DNA of 64,000 nucleotides from Glebionis coronaria (taxonomy: Eukaryota; Streptophyta; Magnoliopsida; Asterales; Asteraceae), in assembly GCA_025667525.1 (NCBI GenBank), contig CM046878.1:76363696-76427695 (forward strand), given 5' to 3'. Below are positions 35,808 through 48,500 of the stretch, piece after piece (position 1 is the first letter of the stretch; each line of letters opens with the position of its first letter). Made by a program: the position numbers and the translations under genes. The notes beneath the pieces are model-generated. The model did no database searches and had not been told where the DNA came from. It saw only the letters and a list, made by a program, of their open reading frames with translations.

Positions 35808-36598
35808 TGAAAGTCCCTATCAATGACTGAAACGGCTAATTAAGATAAATAACACAAGTAAATACTTTTCAAACGTAAGACTTTATTATTGTATAATCAA
35901 GTATATAAGTGTTATGGACCACACAGTTTGATGACAATGTGTTGTGTACTCTTTGGACAAGTAAACTTGCACAAGTTACAAGTTTACAAGCTAACTTAAG
36001 AACACAGGCACAACTGGTTGTTCTTCAAGTTCAAGAGAGTTAATGTGTGAAATCTAACAAAGTGAACAACATTAACTCTATGCTACATATCCTATTTATA
36101 GTGATACGAGGTTGACTTTGATAGCTGTTGATAGTGACTACACAAAACAGAAAATGTGAGACATCTGTCATAAGATGCTCTTCTATTCTTGGTAGTCTGC
36201 TACAAGTCTTTAGGGAAACAGAACTGACATAGTTTCTCTTTTCTTCATAACCTCGTACTTTAGGCTGCATATCTTCCCGCCTAAACACTTAGGTATGTCC
36301 AAAGTGAACTGGGTGTTAACAGGGTATTGCCACCCCTGTTAACACTCAACCATGGATAGTCCCTGATACATCTTGTCTGTTATCCATCACAGTCAATGAG
36401 TATGTCTTCAAGTAATCTTCGACTTCCTTAACAATGTCTCTGATATGGAATCTCATGTGTTTGCTCATAGAGTCTAAGTTCTCTGTGAGTCTTGTGGTAC
36501 TTTCTTGTCACCTTGGCACAGGCAAGTTAATAACCTACAGCTTGATTTACGTTTAAATCTATGACTAAGGGAATTCTAACATACTTAGAATCCCAACA
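35808..36598 (-). repeat. Sirevirus-like 3' LTR
   Basis: 791 bp, TGAAAGTCCC... to ...TCCCAACA on the + strand. It is 13 bp longer than the other LTR, which lacks a short block just before the TATA box (36073-36088 region). Confidence 0.93.
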
Positions 36599-38968
36599 AT
36601 CTCCCTCTATTTAAACATAAATACAGCTTGATCTAACATGGTTAAAATAAAATTACAAGTACAAAACATACGTATAACAAAATTATAAAGATAAAATTCA
36701 GCTGTGGTTTCTTCAGTAATCATCATTCGTTATTTTCTCTTTAGCTTCAACGATATCTGTTCTGGTATCCAATTCAGCTTGCAAAGATTGGGCAAAGACT
36801 TTGGAATACTCAGAGTTGATTTTTAGCACTTTCTTGATAACTAGAAGTTGAATAGTGGAAGTTAGCCCCAACTCACTTTCCCTTTGAAAGACATATTGAC
36901 ACCCCCTGTTCATGAAGGCCATTCCTTTTTCATACTCAGTATATGTCTTTCCATCAATAGTTCCTACTATCCCACTGGGTAGAATAAGGTCCTTGTGCAT
37001 TCCATCAACTTGTATGTCGGCTGTCACAAAGGTTTCATTAATGAATTGGCTCAGCCTCTTCCTTTTCTTCTCAAACTTTGTTGGTTCTTGTTTAAAAATT
37101 TATGGAGGGGGAAGAATCTTAAGCTTGGCTTTTGTTTCTTTCACCCAGTTGAACTTAGCCTTGAGAGTCTTTAAAAGTAAAAAATTTGCATGTCCAAACT
37201 TCTTCTCAGCTAGTTTCTCAAGTTCGAACCATTCAGACAAACCTAGTGTTTTTAATTTGAAGTCCTCAAATATGTCCATGTTGGCATGTTGGTTGTCTCT
37301 CCATATAACCATTTGTGGAGTGTGAGATGACTTCTGAATGGTGTATTTAAACTTGGTGATTTTGCCTGGTGCATATCTTGAGTTTACGCAAGCATCATAG
37401 TAAGCTTTAATTTTCTTCAAAACCTCTGCATTTTAACTCCATTTCCCTCAAGAGTTTTCTTTTCTCATCTCTTTGTTGGGGAGTCATCTTTCTCAGCTTA
37501 GCTTCATTCAGCTCTTTGGCCTTCTTTATTTCATTTAGTCTGTTGAATTCAAGTGCCTGTTTTTCAATTTCCTCAGTCGTTAGAGGTTTCTCACCAGCAG
37601 CTTTGAAGGTTGAGAACTGAGAGATTTTGGCTGTTGATCCTCCTGTCTCTAGCATCGCAGCTATTTTCTTTAGTTTAGTGTCTAAGTCTACCACAACTAA
37701 TTCCTTTCCTTTCTTCGAGACAGAGGATGATTCATTTGCTTTTCTAAGCTCTTCAGCATGTTTGAGAAATGCTATCTAAGCTTGAGTTTATACAGCCTTG
37801 GGTAGGGAGCCAACAGTAAACTTGAGTTTCTTGGCAGTTGGTTCATCATTGTCCACAGTCTCCTTGGTGTTAACCAGAGACAGGGCTTTTGATGTATCAT
37901 CTCCTTCATTGGACTGTTGCTCCCCCTTAGTTGTATCATCATCTGGTATAACAATGGGTGTGATGACTTGGAGAGGGATGGGAGATGGGATGGTGTTATC
38001 GGATGTGTTGACAGCTTCAAGATTGATTAGTTTGATTTTCTCCCCCCTCACGTTTAGCCTCTTTCTTCAAACGTTTGGTTGAACGTGATTGAATGTATCT
38101 TGCAACCTCTTCAACAAATGCAACTATGTGTTTCTGCACTCTTCTTGATCCTCTAGAAATTCTAAGCAGCCTGTTGCAATTTTTGTTCACAGCGCGATCA
38201 ACATGGTTAGCCAAGAAGTTGGTATGATGTTTTTGTCTTCTATACACAGCTTCATTGTGCATGACCAACTCATGAGCTGATAACATATCAGGGACTTCAG
38301 TAGTGATGGCATCTTTGATTCGAGTGGACAGATAGCTGAGTCCCAGAGCAACTCCTTCACGAGTGCCTTCTTTGATAGGATCTGTGAGAGGATCCTTAAC
38401 CGCCCGTGTGATAATCTTTAGAACGTTGGAGGTAAAATTATTCAATTCAGAACCTATGCGATCCAACTTTCTTGAGATGCGTTCCATATCAGAGGGGTGA
38501 TGGTAAGGCTATAAGTTGTTGATGTTCAGGCTTTGATGTTCATAGCCATCCTCCCTTGGTAAGATATCAAAATTAAGCTGTTGTGGATGATCAAACAGTA
38601 AAAATTCAGTTGTAGGATCATATACAGCCTTTGGAAGTTCCTTAGTGAAAAATACAACAATAGTGGGTGTCACAGCAGCTTCCTTAGGAGGTGGAGTTGT
38701 GGCATCAGCTGGAGTGGACTCAACTATGGTTTTGGGAGGAGATAGGGGAATTTGAGTTTCATCCTCTTCATCCTCTTCTTCAATCATCCCTTCAGGGAGA
38801 ATCTCATCATCATGAATCGATTCATGTTCAGAAAAGCTCTCAATGAAAGATAAGACATCTTCATCAACATCAAGCAATATTGCTTCTTCTGTTGGCTATT
38901 CCTGAATGATATTATCAACTCCATATGTGGTAGCTTGAAAAGTCTACAGTGGACTGTTCAACATCAAC

Positions 38969-39700
38969 CTGTAATTTATGTTAGTTAGTAACAAGGAAAT
39001 AGATAAGGAGAATGGTCGCCAGTGCGCTGTCCTAGAGAGGCTGAGGGTGATTATTCAGCCACTCCAAAGGATAAATCCTTAGTATTCTTTTAAGTGTGAA
39101 AGTAATAAGGTTAATGTTCGCCATTCGCTGCTCCTAGGAAAGCTGAGTGTGATTATTCAGCCCCCCAAAAGGATAAATCCGTTGGGACTCTTTTAATTGT
39201 GAATTAGATGTTGGTTAGGATCACTTGTTATGCTGCCCCTAGAAAAGCTGAGTGTGATTATTCAGCCCCCCCAAAAGGATAAATCCTTTGGGATTCTTTT
39301 ATTTGTGAAAAAGATGTAGGTTAAGATCGTCATTTTATGCTGTCCCTAGGAAAGCTGAGTGTGATTATTCAGCTCCCCCTAAAAGTATGAAACTTTTGGG
39401 ATTCTTTTTCTTAGGGAACCTAGAGGCTGTGTGAGGTACAACTACTCTAAGTTGAGACATATATGTATACATGTTGTTGTTTGCCTGCATACTGTCTAGA
39501 TGGGGCATGGTCATCGAGTTGCTTTATAAACACAAATGAATCACTCCTTGGTGGAATGACAGGGTGTACAGGAGTCTTAAAAGATTTCTAAGTGCTGACA
39601 TAGACTCCAATGGGTCGAGGATAACCCTAACTTCACCACTCTCTCTTACAGACATTTGAGAGTGGCTGCTTGTGTACCTCTAAAATGATAAACTGATTAC
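38969..39700 (-). other. Putative spliced intron in the env-position ORF
   Basis: On the minus strand, CACAG|GTAATC gives a donor at 39700. TTACTAAC (38986-38993 region, a perfect branch-point consensus) lies about 20 bases before the acceptor AATTACAG|GTTG at 38969. The coding frame on each side joins in phase without the intervening stops. The intron carries the tandem array at 39026-39420. Confidence 0.6.
39026..39420. repeat. About four 105-bp tandem repeats inside the putative intron
   Basis: The core GCTGAGTGTGATTATTCAGC recurs at 39040, 39142, 39247 and 39354 (spacings about 102-107), each followed by CCCCC(A/T)AAAGGATAAATCC. GCTGA...TCAGC within each unit can pair as a short hairpin. 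Confidence 0.85.
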
Positions 39701-41193
39701 CTGTGAGATATCAACGGAGTTAGGTTGGTTTCCTGTTGTCTCTGCTGAATTAAAGATACTAGACTCTTGGTTAAGTTTAGCTGAAGGCTCTGTGTCCATA
39801 GAAGTCATTAGAACAGAGGGAGTGGAGAGGGTATCCTTCTTTGTTGCCATGACCTTTTTAACAGCTTGGGTTTTGGAGGAAGTGGGGTTAGGCTTCTTCT
39901 TTGGCTGTTGGTTAGCTGTTGCTTTGGACAGCTTAGTGTGTTGCCCAGAGGTCAAAGACACTGACTTACCAGACACACTAGCTGCATTCACCTTCTCATA
40001 GGAAGGGATCAAAGACTTATCAGATGGTCTTCTTGCAGCTACATTCTTCATGTGGGCTGTCATTGGTACATCATTAGGCCCAATCACCTTGTAGACAAAC
40101 CCGGTGAGATGGTACGACTTTATGGCTGTGAGCTCAGGATTGTCATAACAATCAGCAAGAAGACTTTGGAAGATGAGAGAAAAAAAATCGAGTGTAGCAT
40201 ATGTTCTTTTCCCTAGATTGGTGAGTTCCCTTCAGCTTCTCCACAAGGTTAGAAAAAAGAATACTTCCTACATCTACATCAGCACCCCAGATCAGCCCAT
40301 ATGCAATTTCTTGGTGGTTGAATGACATCTGATCCTGTGAACCTTGCATTCCTCCCAAAGACTTGACAATATGTGAGAATAGCACCCTCCACATGTGAGA
40401 AAATAACTTTATCTTCAATGGGGATTTATGAACAACTTCAGATGGTGTAAGAACTGGGTAAGTGTCAGAGACAGGGTAAAGAGTGGCAAGGGCATCCTTA
40501 ACAGCCTTCTTATCAACAAACTTGATGTAGTCTTCTCCATGTTTATGCCCAGCCAAGGATGAGAAATCAGGAGCAGAAAAGGCAAAGGTATGTTCATTGC
40601 ATGAAAGGTGGAAGGAGATGGTGTTGTTATCAAGAACTTCAACAGAATACTAAAATTCCCTAAGGTCTTCTTGGTAGAAAACAGATCGAGGTCTGGTAAA
40701 TGCTTCCCCAACATCACAATTCTTCATGAAATTTACAAAATATAAGTATGAGTCATTAGGAGCTTTGAGCCATCCTATTGTTGTTAGACTCCAAAATGAT
40801 TTCGTTGATCTCGAAGGAAACATTAGAAGCCTTTGTTACTGGGAACGTCATTGATGCGAGGGTTTAGATGACGAAGATGATGAGAGGGTTTTAGAGAGAT
40901 GTTTTAGAGTGAGAGATAATTGTGAATAATGATGAAAGCGTGTTGGTGACAAAATCTTGGAAAGATATTTATATTTAAATTTTGAAAACAATAATTCACC
41001 CGCATTAAATGCGTAGTGGGAAAAGACTGATCATGTGTGGGTCCCTTGACCTTTCAAAATCTGTTTGCCTCCTCGTTATGGGTAAAAGTACGAATTAAAT
41101 ATTTAGAATGTTTTTAGCATTTACTTTGATTGTAACTACCTAGTTACATGTGAAAAATATTTAATATTTACTCAGACTTCATTAAATAGCACA

Positions 41194-42715
41194 TTAATTA
41201 TCAGTCACAGGCTTCGAGATGTTAAGCATACCCAGCTCAGCAACTAGCCTATTGAACGAAGGTTCAGCCAAAGGATTGGTGAAAAGGTCAGCTAGTTGCA
41301 GCTCAGTGGGAACAAAATGAAGCTTAATATCTCCCTTTAAAATATGATCTCTGATAAAGTGATACCTGATATCAATGTGTTTGGTTCGAGAGTGAAGCAC
41401 ATGGTTGTTGGAGATAGCAACTGCACTTGTGTTGTCACAAAATATTGGTACTTTGTCATAGAGGTTCTCATAGTCAGCCAATTGACTCTTCATCTAAAGT
41501 ACTTGTGCACAGCGACTTGCAGCCGCAACATATTCAGCTTCAGCTAATGACATTGCCACAGAGTTTTGTTTCTTTGCACTCCAACCAACTAGATTTCCTC
41601 GAAGAATTTGACAGCTTCCAAATGTGCTTTTTCTGTCAAGGCAGCATCCAACATAGTCTGAATCTGAGTATGCCTTGAGATCAAAGCCTGATTCTTTTGG
41701 ATACCACAGCCCTAAAGAAGGAGTTCCTTTGAGGTACTTGAAATTTTTCTTGACAACCACTAGATGGGATTCTTTTGGGTTAGCTTGGTACCTTGCACAG
41801 AGGCATGTGAGAACTGGATATTAGGACGACTGGCTGTGAGATACATGAGTGACCCAATCATGCCTCTATACATAGTCTCATTAACAGATACTCCTGACCC
41901 ATCAGGACCTAAGTTATTGGGTGGAAGCATGGGGCATTTCACTGATGCACAATCAGCTTAATTCATATTTTTTAAGTAAATCTTTAACATACTTTTCTTG
42001 ACAAATAGAAATTACTTTATGACATTTTTTTAATTTGAAAACCCAAAAAGTAAGTTAATTCACTCCTCATACTCATTTCATATTTCTTGGTCATTAATTT
42101 AGCAAAACGTTTACAAAGATTAACATTTGTTGACCCAATGATATCATCCACATAAATGTGTACAATAATAAATCACTCTTATCCTTGAAGGTAAAAAGTG
42201 TTTTATCAATAGAACCTCTGACAAATTTATTCTCTGTTAAAAAAGTAGACAACATTTCATATCATGCTCTTGGTGCATGTTTTAGCCCATACATGGCTTT
42301 GTCTAGCTTGTACACATGATTTGGAAACTGGTTGTTCTCGAATCCTTCTGGCTGTCTTACATAAACTTCCTCAGCCAATTTTCCATTGAGGAATGAACTT
42401 TTTAACATCCATTTGGTATACAGTGAAATTCATATATGCAACATATGCTAGGAAGATTATGATTGCCTTAATTCTTGCAACAGGAGCAAAAGTTTCATCA
42501 AAATCTATCACTTATGTCTGTGTATACCCTTGTGCAACCAATCTTGCCTTGTTCCTTATGATGTTCCCAATCTCATCTATTTTATTCATATAGATCCATC
42601 TAGTTCCTGTGATATTCTTACCAGGTGGGGCTGGAACTAGATCCATACCTTGTTCCTTTTAAATTGATTAATTTCTTCCTGCATAGCAACTACCCAACCT
42701 TCTTCAACCAAGTCC
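41194..42715 (-). pseudogene. Sirevirus-like reverse transcriptase and RNase H
   Basis: RT is fragmented by stops and frame changes, but the catalytic YVDDI is legible at about 42139-42153 and the YRGMIGSLMYLTASRP segment at 41830-41880. RNase H has AYSDSDYVGCCLDRKST (first acidic), SLAEAEYVAAASRC (second), and VPIFCDNTSAVAIS, KHIDIRYHFIRDH and LADLFTNPL near the end, with the stop at 41194. Confidence 0.87.
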
Positions 42716-42719
42716 TCAA

Positions 42720-44030
42720 CTACACGCTTTGGTTCAATTTGTGATAGGAAATCAGCACACAAACACTCATTGGCTGAGGCTGATTCTGAGTCATGAATTC
42801 TCTATCTAGTTGTAACTCCAGCATTTGGTTCACCAATGATGTTGACAAGTATAATGTGCTGGTCTCTTGACCATTTACTTTGAGGCGATGGAGTTTCACT
42901 AACAGCGACATGTATGGGAGATGAGATCACAGCTTGAACTTCATTCTAGTGTATAGGAGGACTCTCTTAAAAAACAACCTCTGTGTCTGTATCATCATCA
43001 GCCTCTACAACAGGTGATGAATCATAAATGACAGAAGAGTATTCTTGATTGTGAATAACAGGTGAGTCACTTTCAGCTGTGGTGGAACAAGGGCTGTTGA
43101 TAGGCTGAGTTTCTTCTTCAATTTGAACTTTATCCGAATAAATATCAATGTTGTAAGTTGAAAGCAAATTGAATGAAGGGACATATGGAGTAAGTGTTTA
43201 TGTGTGTGGATGATGATGAAAGAAAGGTCTTGGTTTAGAGAATTCATCAACTGGGAAAGACCTGTTTTCATTAAAATCAATTGCATAACCTTCTGTCCCT
43301 GTTCTTTGTAGTACATTATCATCTTCATTGAAGGTGACGTGGAAGGTTTATTCTATTTCCTGTCTTCTTGTGTTGAATACTCGAAATGCTTTGGCTGTTG
43401 GTGAGTATCCTAAGAAGAAACCATCATCAGTTTTTTCCGTCAAACTTCCCAAGGTGATCCCTGTAGTTATAAATGAACACAGGACATCCAAAGACATGAA
43501 AATAGCTGACATCAGGCGCTCTTTTTCTAAAAACTTCATAAGAAGTTCTTCCATGTCTCTTGACAATGATTGACCGATTTTGAGTATAACATGCGGTGTG
43601 AACAGCTTCCTCCCAAAACTGCTTAGGTAAAGCTGCACCATTTAGCATAGTTCTAGCTTCTTCAATCAATGTTCTGTTTCTTCTTTCAGCTACTCCATTT
43701 TGTTCAGGAGTACCAGCTGAAGAAAAGTTTTGTAATATTCCTTTTTCATCACAAAAGCTTCAAGGTGATGATTCTTGAATTCAGTCCCATTATCACTTCT
43801 TAGAGCTTTTACTCTAACTTTATTCATGTTTTCAACTTGTCGAATGAAAGACATGCAGGCATCTACTGCATCAATTTTTCTTTTGAGGAAGAAAACCCAT
43901 GTATACCTTGAAAATTCATCAACAATGACCAAGATATATTTGTTGTGATTAATGGTCTGTGGTTTAACAGGTCCAAACAAATCCATGTGAAGGATATGTA
44001 AGCACTTGTCAATTGAGAATGATTGTCTGG
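42720..44030 (-). pseudogene. Sirevirus-like integrase
   Basis: The DDE core is visible: MDLFGPVKP (first Asp, about 43980), RSDNGTEFKNHHLE (second Asp, about 43790) and, after a frame change, the segment starting IEEARTMLNGAALPKQFW downstream of the Glu helix. The C-terminal domain reads FGCPVFIYN and DDGFFLGYSPTAKAFRVFN (about 43420-43350). The linker to RT runs to 42720, with stops. Confidence 0.82.
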
Positions 44031-44124
44031 TTTAAAAGGATGACCTGTGATGCTTTCCCTTCACACAAGCTGAACATGTCTTGTCTTTGGTGAAATTCAC
44101 AGGTGGTAAACCAGCAACCAGATT

Positions 44125-45960
44125 TTATGTGGCTAATTTGTTGATGTTCTTGAAGTTGAGATGATAGAGTCTTTTGTGCCACAGCCAACTGACACTTTCA
44201 GAGGCTTTGGCATGAAAACAGTTTGAGTTGTCTTCTGAACACGAGGCCATATTGATGGCATAAACATCTCTTCTTCTTGGTGCAATTAACACCACATCAT
44301 TGTTTTTGTTGAATATGTTTCCTTGAGTCTTGGTAAAAAAAACCTTGTAGTCAGCATCACACAATTGGCTGATGCTAATGAGATTATGTTTAAGACCATT
44401 CACGTATGCAACCCTGGTGAAAGTTCCATTGTAGTTAACTGAGCCATATCCCTCGGTGTTGCCTGAAGAGTTATCCCCAAACACCACTTTAGGACCCGAC
44501 TCTTTTGAATATATGTGCAGGTATTGTTGAACTCCTGTCATGTGTCTAGAACAGCCACTATCTAGATACCAGATCGATTCCTTGAGATGTTTCTGCACAG
44601 ATATATAGAAACAAGTTAGTTCCTATGGTGAACCCACTTTCTAGTGGGTTCCCTGAATTGCTAATTAGCAATTCTTGAGTTCCTGTAGTACTTATGGTTG
44701 TGTGAAGGACAGTATGCTGTGTCATGGGTGTACCTCCTACAGATGTCACATCTAGGGAAGTAATTACACTCATTAGAGTGATGATTTATGTACCCATAAT
44801 ATTTGCAGGGTGGGTAAGGTCTATGAACCCCTGGTGGTCTCCTACTTATTCGAGAAGCATGTGGTCTACCCCTAGCAATAACCTGAGATTTCTTAACAAC
44901 CATATTTTCATCATGATCTATGGTCATGTGATGAGAGTTCTTGCAAACATTACAATAAGGTTTGATTATCTTTTCAGCTATGGGCTTTCCTAGGATTGAC
45001 TTAGGTTCAGTGGAAGTAGAGCATTCAACGGAAGGCTTAATTTGTTCTTTTAAGAGTTCTACTTCTTTGATTAAAAATAACATGCGTTCTTCAGTTGAGA
45101 ATTCAGATGTGTTCACATTTTCTATTGAGACAGGCTTATAAACATTTTTTTAAAAGGCTGTTTAGCAGACACAACGAATATTTTAACCTGTGGTGTCTCT
45201 ACCTTTGGTTTGGGTCCAGCTAAAGGTTTGGGTTCAGCTAAAGGTTTGTGTTCAGACTTAACTCCTTTAGAAGAGCTGTTGGGTTCAACTCCAAAGAGTT
45301 TGGGAAGAGATGGCAAAGGTGAAGTTCTTTCAATCACATCTTTGGAAACAGGGACATTGTCTAAGAGAGAATCAGACGAATGTATGGTCTCTGTTGATTT
45401 AAAAACAATCTCTTTGGGGTTCTTAAGGGCTTTCATTTTGTTTCTTTTAGCAGTAACATCCCTAGTGATATCAGCTGGAAGTTCATCATCAAGTAATTCA
45501 TTAATTGTAAACCTACTACATAACCATTTTTCTATAACTTTATGTAGTTCAGCTACTTGATCAGATAAGGCACTGTTTTTTGAAGTTAATTTATTAGCTT
45601 CATTTTACAGGGATATTTTTTTAGAATTAACCTATTTCAAATTTTCACTTTCAGACTTAACATTACATGTTTAACATAGTGAAATTTATCAAGCATATTC
45701 TTTCTTTGTTCCTCAACAAAATGTAAATCAACAATGGTATAATCAAGGACATGTTTTCTTTCATCACTTTTAGACATAGAGATAAGCATGTGTACCTTTT
45801 TCATAGTGATGCCAACCAATTATACTGATCTAGCATCTCCTTTTCCCACAGCTGGTTCATCCTCAGCTTTTGCCATAAATGCCCTGACCATGGTAGTATC
45901 TTCTTCATCTAAAGTCAATGGCTCATCATTCTAATCATAAGCTTTAACTACCAACCCCTT
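44125..45960 (-). pseudogene. Sirevirus-like Gag-protease linker, protease and pre-integrase region
   Basis: Between 44661 and 45960 are frames with repeated PKPLAGPK motifs and a second Cys/His cluster (CKYYGYINHHSNECNY, CDICRRYTHDTAYC). 44125-44598 has the protease active site in WYLDSGCSRHMTG and then the pre-integrase finger (WLWHKRLYHLNFKNINKL). DSG rather than DTG is normal for copia proteases. Confidence 0.82.
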
Positions 45961-45969
45961 CTCTCTCTT

Positions 45970-47235
45970 TTTATCAGCCCCATTTCTTCTTAGACAGAGC
46001 TTCTGGCTTCAAATTCATTTGTTCTAGCTCAGCCTTTAGTGCCTTGTATTTGTTTTTATAATCCTTTTTCTCATTGTTAGTGGAATTGGATTGATGAAAT
46101 GAATTGTTTTGTTGAGATTTAAACTTGTAAGGTTTGGATGATGATGGGTAAGATGGTAAGGATGTTTTTGTGGTTGTCAGTTCTTTTGAAATTGTCCAAG
46201 TTTTCCACAGGCAAAGCACGTCTCTTTTGATTTGTCAGTTTGTTTACTAGCTGATCTTACTCTCCCTGATCTTTTGAAGTATCTTCTTTGATTAGCTAGT
46301 AAAGCACTTTCATGAAACTCAGCATTAAGGTCTGTCATGAACTCTTGGCTGCTACGAGTGTCTTATTCAAAATCGGTGTCGCTATTATGAGGATTTGAAG
46401 TTGATATTAAGGCTTTGGATGTTGCTCCCTGAACTACAAATCTTTCAGACTCAGACTTGTATATGGTATCAATCAACCCTTCTTCATAATTGTACTTTCC
46501 ATATAGTTGAGTCAATGTATCGTTCTTGATAGAGTTGTTAGCTCTTTAATTCCGATTCATGCTCAGCCATTTTCTGGGAAGGCTGATAACAAAGGTGGCG
46601 TTAAATTTAGCTTGTGAAATAGTGACTTCATTCATGGCAAGGTCATTGAGAAGAATCTTCAAACTTGTGTATGTCTGTTGAACCTTTTCACCTTCAAGTG
46701 CTTTGAAGGCATTAAATTGAAGCCTAAGTGCCTGAATTTTTATTTTTCTAGTTTCATATGGTCCTTCGTGACCAAGGATCAAATCACTCCACATTTGTTT
46801 GGTTGTTGGACATTGGATAACAGATTTCATGATGTGTTTTGGGAGACAGGATATTATGTTGCTTTTGAGACGTTTGTATTGGTTTGCCAATTTTCTATCA
46901 GCTGGTGTCCACTGTTTGAGAGGTTTTGGGAGAAGATTCTCATCAGTGGATGTAAGCGTCATGGGAACATATGGTCCATTTTCTAGAATTTCTAGAAGAA
47001 ATGGTTCAAGTCCATCAAGATAGACAAGAAATTGACTTTTCCAACTGGCAAAGTCATCTTTATCAAATACTGGCACATTTGTGACATGGGATCCACCTCT
47101 TGAGTCGAGAAGTTGAGGAAGATCATCTTCATTTTGAGTGGGGGTTATTCTTGGAGATGATGGAAGTGGTGGTGTATTGTTTTGATTGTTCCCAAAAGGC
47201 GGTGGTGGTGGTGGTGTGTTGCTTGTTTCAGGCAT
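45970..47235 (-). pseudogene. Sirevirus-like Gag
   Basis: ATG at 47235 opens a proline-rich N terminus (MPETSNTPPPPPPFG), then the capsid-like part (VPVFDKDDFASWKSQFLVYL, ADRKLANQYKRLKSNIISCL, MWSDLILGHEGPYETRKIK) to about 46546. A stop and frame changes follow. A zinc knuckle beginning CFACGKLGQFQ at about 46200 marks the nucleocapsid, with a lysine-rich tail to 45970. Gag would form the particle that packages the RNA. Confidence 0.88.
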
Positions 47236-47294
47236 GATGGATCTTGATTATAAAACTTAGAACGATGTTTATGAAGGTTTTAAAATCAAACGCC

Positions 47295-47306
47295 GCTCTG
47301 ATACCA
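47295..47306 (-). other. Primer-binding site of Sirevirus-like element
   Basis: The minus strand reads TGGTATCAGAGC, the exact complement of the initiator-Met tRNA 3' end, two bases from the LTR. Confidence 0.93.
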
Positions 47307-47308
47307 AT

Positions 47309-48086
47309 TGAAAGTCCCTATCAATGACTGAAACGGATAATTAAGATAAATAACACAAGTAAATACTTTTCAAATGTAAGAATTTATTATTGTATAATCA
47401 AGTATTACAAGTGTTATGGATCACACAGTTTGATGACAATGTGTTGTGTACTCTTTGGACAAGTAAACTTGCACAAGTTACAAGTTTACAAGCTAACTTA
47501 AGAACACAAGCACAACTGGTTGTTCTTCAAGTTCAAGTGAGTTAATGTGTGAAATCTAACAAAGTGAACAACATTATATCCTATTTATAGTGGTACAAGG
47601 TTGACTTTGATAGATGTTGATAGTGAGTACACAAAATAGACAATGTCACACATCTGTCATAAGATGCTCTTCTATTCTTGGTAGTCTGCTACAAAGCTTT
47701 AGGGAAACAGAGCTGACATAGTTTCCCTTTTCTTCATAACCTTGTACTTTAGGTTGCATATCTTCCCGCCTAAACACTTAGGTATGTCCAAAGTGTAGTA
47801 AGTGTTAACAGGGTATTTCCACCCCTGTTAACACTCAACCATGGAGAGTCCCTGATACATCTTGGCTGTTATCATCACAGCCAATTAGTATGTCTTCGAG
47901 TAATCTTTGCCTTCCTTAACATTGTATCTGACATAGACTCTCCTGTGGTTGCTCACAAAGACTAAGTTCTCTGTGAGTCTTGTGGTACTTTCTTGTCACC
48001 TTGGCACATGCAAGTTAATAACCTACAACTTGATTTACATTTAAATCTATGACTAAGGGAATTCTAACATACTTAGATTCCCAACA
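47309..48086 (-). repeat. Sirevirus-like 5' LTR
   Basis: 778 bp partner of 35808-36598, differing at a few percent of positions. Confidence 0.93.
47580..47589 (-). promoter_or_regulatory. TATA box in the Sirevirus-like 5' LTR
   Basis: The minus strand reads CTATAAATAGG. The same box occurs in the 3' LTR at 36091-36100. Confidence 0.6.
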
Positions 48087-48213
48087 GTTTTGTTTTGGAT
48101 CGTTTTCGAATTCGATCGTTCCTTTGAATTAGGCTAGTTTGTCTAGCATTTGGAGTTTTGAGTTTGATTTGAAATATTCGGTATCACTTATGAGCTAAAG
48201 TCGAGGTGAAGAT

Positions 48214-48500
48214 TGTTAGAAGTTTGAATTTGACTCCTAAGGGTATTTTGGTAACTTTAGATCGAAGGGAAGTCTTGTTATTTTGCTTATGTATCTTAAT
48301 TATGAAGTACTTTAGGCTTAAGCTTTCTAGGTCGGGTTTTCACTTATATATAGCTAATGTTGTATCTCTAATTTTGTAACATCATAACCTTTTGCATAAT
48401 ATATAAAATCTATCCCCACATCTGATGTCTTGATCTTTTGTTCTTGATTTGCTACTGTTTGTGATGTTGGGCATATGATTATTCTCATTTAATCCTAACA
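48214..48500 (+). repeat. Orphan 3' LTR of an older copia-like element
   Basis: 287 bp, from TGTTAGAAGTTTG to AATCCTAACA (inverted TGTTAG/CTAACA ends). It is preceded by a purine tract (GAGGTGAAGAT) and has a TATA box ACTTATATATAGC at about 48331. The upstream body was split by the 35808-48086 insertion. No 5' partner was found in the window. Confidence 0.6.

Larger units (their letters stand above)
36713..40851 (-). pseudogene. Extra (env-position) ORF of Sirevirus-like element, with putative intron
   Basis: A long ORF region follows pol, starting near the ATG at 40849-40851. The N-terminal part (to about 39701) is a conserved domain I recognise only as typical of Sirevirus extra ORFs in this plant group (YGLIWGADVDVGSILFS, LVEKLKG). 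Next come a basic S/T/K-rich stretch, a 732-bp putative intron (38969-39700), an acidic segment (38509-38877), a helical basic region (38017-38487) and a K/E-rich coiled-coil-like stretch (37407-37694). Several stops and frameshifts break it. The position resembles env, but no signal peptide or clear transmembrane segment is seen and no envelope function should be assumed. Confidence 0.7.
35808..48086 (-). mobile_element. Sirevirus-like Ty1/copia retrotransposon with extra env-position ORF
   Basis: A 12.3-kb element, minus strand, with LTRs at 35808-36598 and 47309-48086 and a perfect GTTTT duplication (35803-35807, 48087-48091). The PBS is next to the right LTR and the purine tract AGAGGGAGAT (minus) is next to the left LTR. 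Gag, protease, integrase, RT and RNase H run from 47235 to 41194, then a further 4 kb ORF region lies between pol and the 3' LTR, as in Sireviruses. The coding regions have scattered stops and frame changes, so it is not active as it stands. Confidence 0.93.

Noticed and set aside
36713..40851. Calling the extra ORF a true envelope gene
   Set aside because: No signal peptide, cleavage site or clear transmembrane helix is visible; only its position after pol suggests env.
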